Source of the DNA: a virus
Length of the DNA stretch: 36,414 nt
Strand: one strand, 5' to 3'
IMG/VR virus record: IMGVR_UViG_3300027749_000268
Coordinates: 1 to 36,414 of that record
Below are positions 31,218 to 36,414 of the stretch, in pieces. The position numbers were made by a program, and so were the translations under genes. Numbering within the stretch: position 1 is the first letter of the stretch; every line of letters starts with the position of its first letter. The notes below the pieces were generated by a model. The model worked only from the letters and a program-made list of their open reading frames with translations, did no database searches and had not been told where the DNA came from.

Positions 31218-31608
31218 ATTTGATGTAAAAGCCGTGGACCTTTCGGGGGTGCTTGGCAAAACTTCAGAGGATAAAGCCAGCCAAATTCCTGAGCCTAAGA
31301 CATATCACTTGCTGTGTATGTTGCCTGAAGCCAAGGAAGAGTATGAGGGCGGGTTAATTAAAGCAGGACAGACAATGATGTACGAGGAGCTTCTATCCCC
31401 CGTGCTATTTGTGATGAAGATTGGTCCTGATGCGTTTAAAGACGAAAAGCGATTCCCTTCTGGGCCATCGTGCGAAGTCGGTGATTTTGTAATTGTTCGT
31501 CCTAACTCTGGAACGCGAATGAAAATCCACGGGCGCGAATTCAGACTCATTAATGATGACTCTGTTGAAGCAACTATTGATGACCCCCGTGGCGTCCAGC
31601 GCGTTTAA
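31210..31608 (+). CDS. GroES-like co-chaperonin
   Basis: 132 residues. After a variable N-terminus, LLSPVLFVMKIGPDAFKDEKRFPSGPSCEVGDFVIVRPNSGTRMKIHGREFRLINDDSVEATIDDPR matches the GroES barrel: G-x-G/P-D turn, VGDFV, and the closing INDDSVEA strand. Phage relatives probably replace or modify host GroES to fold capsid protein, as T4 gp31 does. The mobile-loop region appears shortened around YEGGLIKAGQT. Located just ahead of the scaffold and capsid genes it would serve. Confidence 0.85.
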   Translation: MTEFDVKAVDLSGVLGKTSEDKASQIPEPKTYHLLCMLPEAKEEYEGGLIKAGQTMMYEELLSPVLFVMKIGPDAFKDEKRFPSGPSCEVGDFVIVRPNSGTRMKIHGREFRLINDDSVEATIDDPRGVQRV

Positions 31609-31617
31609 GGAGTAATC

Positions 31618-32562
31618 ATGGCTGAAATTGAAAAAACCACGTTTGAGTTTCCAGACGAAGTAGAGGCAAAGAACCCCCGTGAAGGTGGTCGCGTTGTAAC
31701 TCCTGAGCCTGAAGTTGAGATTATCGACGATACCCCCGCCGCAGATCGCAACCGTAAACCAATGACTGAAGCGCCGGTAGACCCTACTGACGAAGAGCTT
31801 GAGGCGTACTCCGAGAGTGCCAAGAAGCGGATCAAGCACTTTACCAAGGGCTACCACGAAGAACGCAGGGCAAAAGAAGCTGCGCTGCGAGAGCGCGAAG
31901 AGGCCGTTCATGCCGCTCAAGCTATTGCGGAAGAGAACCGCAAACTGAAAGGTTCCCTGAACCAAGGGCAACAAGCACTACTTGAGCAAGCCAAGAAAGT
32001 CGTGGCTAATGAACTGGAAGAGGTTAAGCGCGAATATAAAGCAGCTTACGAATCAGGTGATTCCGATGCGTTAGTTGCCGCGCAGGAGAAAATGACCTCA
32101 GTAAAGATCAAGGCTGAAAGAGTAAATAACTTTAAACCAGCTCCTTTACAAGAAGATAAACCTGTGGTACAAACACCACAACATGCTACTACTGATCAAA
32201 AGGCAGCAGCATGGCAGCGAGAAAATGACTGGTTTGGCTCTGATGATGAAATGACCAGCTTTGCACTTGGCCTACACAATAAGTTGGTTAAGTCAGGAGT
32301 TGATCCACAATCAGACGAGTATTACGAAAAAGTAAACTCTCGTGTGCGACAAGTGTTTCCAGAGAAATTCGACTCAGAGGAAACCGCTGATGCTCCTACT
32401 CAGCGCACCAATAAACAGAATGTGGTTGCACCGGCCACGCGAAGCACTGCGCCCCGAAAGGTCGTTCTTACGCAAACACAAGTGAATATCGCCAAAAGGC
32501 TTGGTGTTCCTTTGGAACTCTATGCCCGTAAGGTTGCTGAAGAAATGAGGAAATTAAAATGA
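31618..32562 (+). CDS. Scaffolding protein
   Basis: 314 residues with AAGGAG six bases before the ATG. An acidic N-terminus is followed by a long coiled-coil (about 60-170: SAKKRIKHFTKGYHEERRAKEAALREREEAVHAAQAIAEENRKL) and a C-terminal domain with KQNVVAPATRSTAPRKVVLTQTQVNIAKRLGVPLELYARKVAEE. Acidic plus coiled-coil plus basic C-terminus, placed upstream of the capsid gene, is the classical scaffold design. Its stop overlaps the next ATG. Confidence 0.85.
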   Translation: MAEIEKTTFEFPDEVEAKNPREGGRVVTPEPEVEIIDDTPAADRNRKPMTEAPVDPTDEELEAYSESAKKRIKHFTKGYHEERRAKEAALREREEAVHAAQAIAEENRKLKGSLNQGQQALLEQAKKVVANELEEVKREYKAAYESGDSDALVAAQEKMTSVKIKAERVNNFKPAPLQEDKPVVQTPQHATTDQKAAAWQRENDWFGSDDEMTSFALGLHNKLVKSGVDPQSDEYYEKVNSRVRQVFPEKFDSEETADAPTQRTNKQNVVAPATRSTAPRKVVLTQTQVNIAKRLGVPLELYARKVAEEMRKLK

Positions 32563-33038
32563 ATGGTCCCCGTACAACTCGTGAAAATGAATCCCGTGCG
32601 ACTGAGGCTCGTCCCGCCGAAACTCGCCAAATGATGGAGCGTCCACTTTCGTGGAAGCCGCCTCAGCTATTGCCTGATCCTGCGCCGGAACCGGGCTACG
32701 CCTTTCGATGGATTCGGTTAAGCACGTTAAACGTTGATGACCCCATGAACATTTCTTCCAAATTCCGTGAAGGCTGGGAACCTGTAAAAGCATCGCAACA
32801 TCCTGAAGTGCATGTGTTTGGGAAAGACTCAAGTCAATTCTCCGACAGCATCATTGTGGGTGGTCTGATGTTATGCAAAACACCTGTGGAGTTTATTGAG
32901 CAGCGTGATGCTTATTACCGCCAACAAGCGGATAATCAGATGGCCTCAGTAGATAACACCTACATGCGCGAAAATGATCCTCGTATGCCGCTATTCAAAG
33001 AGCGAAGTACAAAGGTTGTTTTTGGTAAAGGTACTTAA
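32559..33038 (+). CDS. Head-assembly-region protein of unknown function
   Basis: 159 residues. The N-terminal 35 are hydrophilic and rich in Arg/Glu/Thr. The core starts at PGYAFRWIRLSTLNVDDPMNISSKFREGWEPVKASQHPEV and continues with GLMLCKTPVEFIEQRDAYYRQQADNQM. Proteins with this FRWIR...NxxxKxxEGW pattern accompany scaffold and capsid genes in environmental phages; function unknown. ATGA overlap with the scaffold gene. Confidence 0.8.
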   Translation: MNGPRTTRENESRATEARPAETRQMMERPLSWKPPQLLPDPAPEPGYAFRWIRLSTLNVDDPMNISSKFREGWEPVKASQHPEVHVFGKDSSQFSDSIIVGGLMLCKTPVEFIEQRDAYYRQQADNQMASVDNTYMRENDPRMPLFKERSTKVVFGKGT

Positions 33039-33053
33039 ATTTAGGAGTCTTTT

Positions 33054-33890
33054 ATGGCTTACCCCACGGTTTCGTCCCCCTACGGACTAGTACCGATCAA
33101 CTTGGTCGGAGGTCAGGTTTTTTCTGGGTCTACCCGGAATTTGCCTATTGTTTACAACTATGCGTCCAACATTTTCTTTGGTGACTTTGTTGTTCTGACT
33201 CGCGGTTTTATTAACCGTGCTGCCATTGGTGCTACCACTGCCTCTAATGCTGTAACTGGCGTGTTTCTCGGCTGCTACTACACTAACCCTGCTACCAAGC
33301 AGCGTGTTTATTCGCAGTATTACCCCGCGAATACTTTGGCTGGTGATATTACGGCAATCGTTTGTGATGATCCAGATACTGTTTTCCGGGCAACGGTTTG
33401 CTCTGCTACCACTGTTGTGGCTTCGGGCGCTTTGGCTATGGTTGGTACGAATTTGTCAATGATTGACAACTCGACTGGCAACGTCAACACCGGCAACTCT
33501 ACCAATGCTGTTTTGGCCCCCACGGCTACGCCTGTCACCACGATCCTCCCGGTTCGTTGTGTAGACGTTCTGCGTGATACCGCCATTGTCTTGGGCACGG
33601 CAACGTACTCCAGCATTGCTACTGCGACCATCACCGCTTCTGCTAACGTTACTTTTGCCGTTCCGGTAGGTACTGACGTTAGCTGGCTGGCGACTAACGG
33701 TTCTGCCGTGGAAACTGGCTCCTTTGTGAAGACTGCTATTGCTGCCAACAACACTACTTCAATTGTGTTGGATCAAGCTCCGTTGGCAACAATTGGTGCA
33801 TCGGCAACGATGGTGTTCACTCAGTACCAAGAAATCTTGGTGAAACTCAACGTTTTGACGCACGGCTACTACAGCAGCGTTACCGCCTAA
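33054..33890 (+). CDS. Capsid decoration-like structural protein
   Basis: 278 residues beginning AYPTVSSPYGLVPINLVGGQVFSGSTR, a conserved N-terminus of structural proteins found just before the capsid gene in many uncultured phages. The rest is Thr/Ala/Val-rich and strand-rich, with the composition of a beta-sandwich virion protein. A decoration or head-stabilising role is likely from position and composition but not proven. AGGAG precedes the ATG by seven bases. Confidence 0.75.
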   Translation: MAYPTVSSPYGLVPINLVGGQVFSGSTRNLPIVYNYASNIFFGDFVVLTRGFINRAAIGATTASNAVTGVFLGCYYTNPATKQRVYSQYYPANTLAGDITAIVCDDPDTVFRATVCSATTVVASGALAMVGTNLSMIDNSTGNVNTGNSTNAVLAPTATPVTTILPVRCVDVLRDTAIVLGTATYSSIATATITASANVTFAVPVGTDVSWLATNGSAVETGSFVKTAIAANNTTSIVLDQAPLATIGASATMVFTQYQEILVKLNVLTHGYYSSVTA

Positions 33891-33905
33891 TAAAGGAGCT
33901 AGATC

Positions 33906-34817
33906 ATGACTATTTCTCGCGCACAGCTACTTAAAGAGTTGCTCCCCGGTCTTAATGCCCTTTTTGGCATGGAATACGCACGGTACGGCGAAGAACATAA
34001 AGAAATTTATGAAGTCGAGTCGTCTGAGCGTTCCTTTGAAGAGGAAACAAAACTGTCCGGTTTCTCTGCCGCACCAGTCAAAAACGAGGGCCAAGCCATC
34101 GCGTATGACAATGCTCAAGAGGCATGGACGGCACGGTACAACCATGAAACCATCGCAATGGGTTTCTCCATTACCGAAGAGGCAATGGAAGACAATCTGT
34201 ACGATAGTCTCTCGGCACGGTACACCAAGTCCCTCGCCCGTGGCATGGCTTATACCAAACAGGTAAAAGCTGCTGCTATCTTGAACAACGGTTTTGCCAC
34301 TAACTACACCTATGGTGACGGCGTTTCCTTGTTCTCGACAGTTCACCCTTTGGTTAACGGTGGCGTTAATGCTAACCGTCCATCAGTGGGTGTTGACCTA
34401 AACGAAACCTCTTTGGAAAATGCTGTGATTGGTATCGCTGCATGGACTGATGAGCGCGGTCTGCTGATCGCCGCAAAGCCGAAGAAACTAATCATTCCTC
34501 CAGCTTTGATGTTCGTTGCTACTCGTTTGTTGGAAACCAGCCTGCGTGTTGGCACTACCGACAACGATATCAATGCCATTAAAAACAATGGCTCAATCCC
34601 CGAAGGTTATACCGTCAATCACTTCTTGACCGATGTGAACGGCTGGTTCTTGACGACCGATGTTCCAAACGGCCTGAAGCACTTTGTACGTACTCCTTTG
34701 GCTACGTCAATGGATGGCGACTTTGATACTGGCAACCAGCGTTACAAAGCCCGTGAGCGTTACAGCTTCGGTGTCTCTGATCCGCTAGGCGTTTACGGTT
34801 CACCCGGTTCGTCCTAA
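33906..34817 (+). CDS. Major capsid protein, Mu gpT-like
   Basis: 303 residues with AAGGAGC before the ATG. The sequence fits the HK97 fold as in Mu gpT-like capsid proteins: an N-terminal helix (AQLLKELLPGLNALFGMEYARY), the EMR-like segment ERSFEEETKLSGFSAAP, YNHETIAMGFSITEEAMEDN, a glycine-rich loop region with LFSTVHPLVNGG, and the closing YSFGVSDPLGVYGS. It follows scaffold and decoration genes and is closed by a strong terminator, as expected for a highly expressed capsid gene. Confidence 0.92.
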   Translation: MTISRAQLLKELLPGLNALFGMEYARYGEEHKEIYEVESSERSFEEETKLSGFSAAPVKNEGQAIAYDNAQEAWTARYNHETIAMGFSITEEAMEDNLYDSLSARYTKSLARGMAYTKQVKAAAILNNGFATNYTYGDGVSLFSTVHPLVNGGVNANRPSVGVDLNETSLENAVIGIAAWTDERGLLIAAKPKKLIIPPALMFVATRLLETSLRVGTTDNDINAIKNNGSIPEGYTVNHFLTDVNGWFLTTDVPNGLKHFVRTPLATSMDGDFDTGNQRYKARERYSFGVSDPLGVYGSPGSS

Positions 34818-34854
34818 AGTGAGTTAGGGTGGGGGGTTCCTCGCCGCTTACTTG

Positions 34855-34879
34855 AAAGGCTCCTTCGGGAGCCTTTTTT
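34855..34879 (+). terminator. Intrinsic terminator after the capsid gene
   Basis: GGCTCC (34858-34863), a UUCG-type tetraloop, GGAGCC (34868-34873) and a run of six T. AAA/TTT lengthens the stem to nine pairs. It is 37 bp after the capsid stop and probably limits the main late transcript. Confidence 0.93.
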
Positions 34880-34880
34880 A

Positions 34881-34909
34881 TTGCGTGTAAATATTAAACG
34901 TGATATATT
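34881..34909 (+). promoter_or_regulatory. Candidate promoter after the capsid terminator
   Basis: TTGCGT (34881-34886), 17 bases, TATATT (34904-34909): weak -35, good -10, ideal spacing, directly behind the terminator. It would restart transcription for the following structural genes with an untranslated leader of about 80 nt, which contains a small CCGG/CCGG hairpin. Confidence 0.5.
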
Positions 34910-34997
34910 GCAACTACTCCGGGCTTTCCGGTGCATCGAACTGTCCCGGCAGACGACATACCGATTGATGCGCTTATCTTGTATGTAAGGACAAATC

Positions 34998-35480
34998 ATG
35001 GGAATCGCTACTCACCTCGGCCCTTGGCTGCTCGGCACCGTTAAAGACACCACCGGCACCACTGCTGGTTTGATCCGCAATATCGGTGCTACGCACTCAA
35101 TCCAGTTCAAAACGGTTGCCTACGCCGATACAACTGCCCAGACTGTGTTGGCGTGTATCCCCGCCGGTTCGACCATTCAGTCGATTCAGTTCTTGACGAC
35201 AACGGCGTACACCACCACGGCACCTACGTTTGCATTTTTTGTGAACGGCACGGCTATCAACAGCACAACGGCCCCCGCTGGTACTACCGCAGGAACTACC
35301 GGGCGCGGTGGTTTTACTTTGGGTACGTCCAACCCAAGTCTGGTTGCTAACGTCGGAACGTCCGACGCAATTGTTTCCTTTACGCAAACCAACGGTGGCG
35401 GCACCACAGGCGCTGGGATACTGGAAATCAGTTACATCGTGCGAAACTCTGACGGAACTTCGGTCCCTGTTTCTGCTTAA
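34998..35480 (+). CDS. Beta-rich structural protein (160 residues)
   Basis: AAGGA is six bases before the ATG. The product is rich in Thr, Ala, Gly and Ser with hydrophobic strands (SIQFLTTTAYTTTAPTFAFFVNGTAI, GILEISYIVRN) and no charged catalytic motif, typical of a virion decoration, head-fibre or tail-fibre segment. The presence of its own promoter suggests regulated or high expression. Exact role unknown. Confidence 0.75.
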   Translation: MGIATHLGPWLLGTVKDTTGTTAGLIRNIGATHSIQFKTVAYADTTAQTVLACIPAGSTIQSIQFLTTTAYTTTAPTFAFFVNGTAINSTTAPAGTTAGTTGRGGFTLGTSNPSLVANVGTSDAIVSFTQTNGGGTTGAGILEISYIVRNSDGTSVPVSA

Positions 35481-35492
35481 TTAGGGGCTAAC

Positions 35493-35828
35493 ATGCGGCC
35501 AATACGAGTTACTGTGGGGTCGGCGACAGCTTCTGCGACTATCCCACTTGACACCTACTCAGACCCTTTCAATGTGGGTCTAGCCGTAGTTTTGTCAGCA
35601 GGAGCTTCGCTGACATACACGGTGCAGCACACCTTTGACGATGTGTTTGCAAAGAACTTTGACCCGGCTACTGCGACATGGTTTAGCCACGCCACGCTAG
35701 TCACAAAGACTGCATCTTCGGACGGCAACTATGCCTATCCTGTTACTGCAACTAGGTTGAACATTACTATTTGGGTGAGTGGCACGGCCACCCTTACGGT
35801 TGTTCAAGCTGGAATGCCGGGGAGATAA
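35493..35828 (+). CDS. Structural protein, small beta-sandwich
   Basis: 111 residues with AGGGG five bases before the ATG. Sequence pattern: RVTVGSATASATIPLDTYSDPFNVGLAVVLSAGASLTYTVQHTFDDVF, then NYAYPVTATRLNITIWVSGTATLTVVQAG. Alternating strands ending LTVVQAG are seen in small head or neck-region proteins of several phages, function unnamed. It precedes a coiled-coil protein, probably in the same transcript. Confidence 0.75.
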   Translation: MRPIRVTVGSATASATIPLDTYSDPFNVGLAVVLSAGASLTYTVQHTFDDVFAKNFDPATATWFSHATLVTKTASSDGNYAYPVTATRLNITIWVSGTATLTVVQAGMPGR

Positions 35829-35829
35829 C

Positions 35830-36348
35830 ATGACTATTGACATTGGCGCACTGCGCCGTTTCCAAGCGACATGGGGTCCAGTCATTGACGTTATCCCAGA
35901 CGTTATCAACATGGCCGAGCAGCAAGCTGACCTAGAGCGCGGCCTTGCGGCAAAGCGGCTTGAGTTGACCAAAGCTACGGCGGCAATCGACGCAGCGTAT
36001 GAAGAGGCCGACAAACGGCTTGTAACCCTGAATGCCGAGTTGGTCGAGGTAAGTAGCCAGAAGGCAGCGGTTGCTGTTGAGATTGACGCAGCCAAGCAAG
36101 CGGCAGCAGAAGCAGCCAGAACTGCGGACGCTTCAGCTAAAGAACGGTTAGCCGCTATCGAAACTCAGATCACCGAAAGCGCAGCAGTGCTGGCTAAAGT
36201 GGGTGTTCAGATTGCAGCGGACACCTCGGCGGCGCAGGCAGAACATGCTACGGCGGTCAAGGTTATGGAGTCTGAAATCATGGACCTTGAGAAGCGCAAA
36301 GCTGCTGCTGAAAAGGCTCTTGATACGCTACGTGCAAAGCTGGGGTAA
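35830..36348 (+). CDS. Long coiled-coil protein
   Basis: The ATG at 35830 has GGAG five bases upstream; an earlier in-frame ATG reads the previous gene out of frame and is rejected. After IGALRRFQATWGPVIDVIPDVINM the rest (about 30-172) is one continuous Ala/Glu/Lys/Gln-rich heptad region, broken slightly near residues 115-125. It is likely a fibrous virion or assembly component; no enzyme motif. Confidence 0.8.
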   Translation: MTIDIGALRRFQATWGPVIDVIPDVINMAEQQADLERGLAAKRLELTKATAAIDAAYEEADKRLVTLNAELVEVSSQKAAVAVEIDAAKQAAAEAARTADASAKERLAAIETQITESAAVLAKVGVQIAADTSAAQAEHATAVKVMESEIMDLEKRKAAAEKALDTLRAKLG

Positions 36349-36351
36349 GTA

Positions 36352-36414
36352 ATGGCAGTAAGTGGCGTAAGCTACGTTGAAGGGCTGGATAGTGGCGAAC
36401 AAAACTACACCCAC
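36352..36414 (+). CDS. Start of a further gene, cut by the window edge
   Basis: ATG at 36352 with GGGG six bases upstream, then 21 codons (MAVSGVSYVEGLDSGEQ...) open to the edge. Probably another structural or assembly gene of the same operon. Too short to classify. Confidence 0.6.
   Translation, partial: MAVSGVSYVEGLDSGEQNYTH

Noticed and set aside
1-36414. Prophage with integrase, attachment site or CRISPR array
   Set aside because: No recombinase, no tRNA-like target, no regular spacer repeats and no bacterial flanking genes were found in the window.

Overview
The window is a 36.4 kb piece of a tailed double-stranded DNA phage (Caudoviricetes), not a bacterial chromosome. It carries terminase, portal, scaffold and major capsid genes, a phage recombination and replication set, long runs of small unknown genes joined by ATGA start/stop overlaps, and almost no intergenic DNA. 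The host is probably a proteobacterium. The DnaA boxes are of the E. coli type, one SOS box has the CTGT-N8-ACAG form used by beta- and gammaproteobacteria, and several small proteins look like families common in Burkholderiales phages. The host call is inference. No integrase, tRNA, CRISPR or insertion sequence was seen.

Layout. (1) 1-8514, rightward: the end of the late region, with one small protein and a 2664-residue polyvalent protein that is probably packaged in the virion. (2) 16051-8501, leftward: about 25 tightly coupled genes. The first ones transcribed form a recombination module (PD-(D/E)XK exonuclease, DUF1071-type annealing protein, SSB-like protein). Small regulators (ribbon-helix-helix, C2H2 finger), many unknown small proteins and a Ref-like HNH nuclease follow. 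(3) 16066-19798, rightward: RusA-like resolvase, a candidate 100-nt RNA, a PD-(D/E)XK nuclease, a structured region, a winged-helix protein, an HNH protein and a T7 gp4-like primase-helicase. It ends at a repeat cluster and a terminator. (4) 24683-19932, leftward: a SprT-like protein without its catalytic HExxH, a CobS/MoxR-type AAA+ ATPase and a CobT-type zincin+VWA protein, followed by five small genes including a NinX-like one. (5) 24684-25227: a gene-free control region with seven DnaA boxes, an SOS box and palindromes. (6) 25228-36414, rightward: terminase small subunit, LexA-type DNA-binding protein, terminase large subunit, portal, an AT-rich glycosyltransferase insertion, GroES-like co-chaperonin, scaffold, decoration-like protein, major capsid protein, terminator, new promoter and further structural genes running off the edge.

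How it fits together. Regions 2 and 3 diverge from a 14-bp gap at 16052-16065 and supply DNA replication and recombination. Regions 4 and 6 diverge from the control region, which looks like an origin that borrows host DnaA and links the packaging side to the SOS response. The AAA+/VWA/SprT-like cassette is the most intriguing accessory system. The motif GTTTAAAC (16 copies by eye) and its relative GTTTACAC are scattered through the window far above chance and also sit in both candidate origins.
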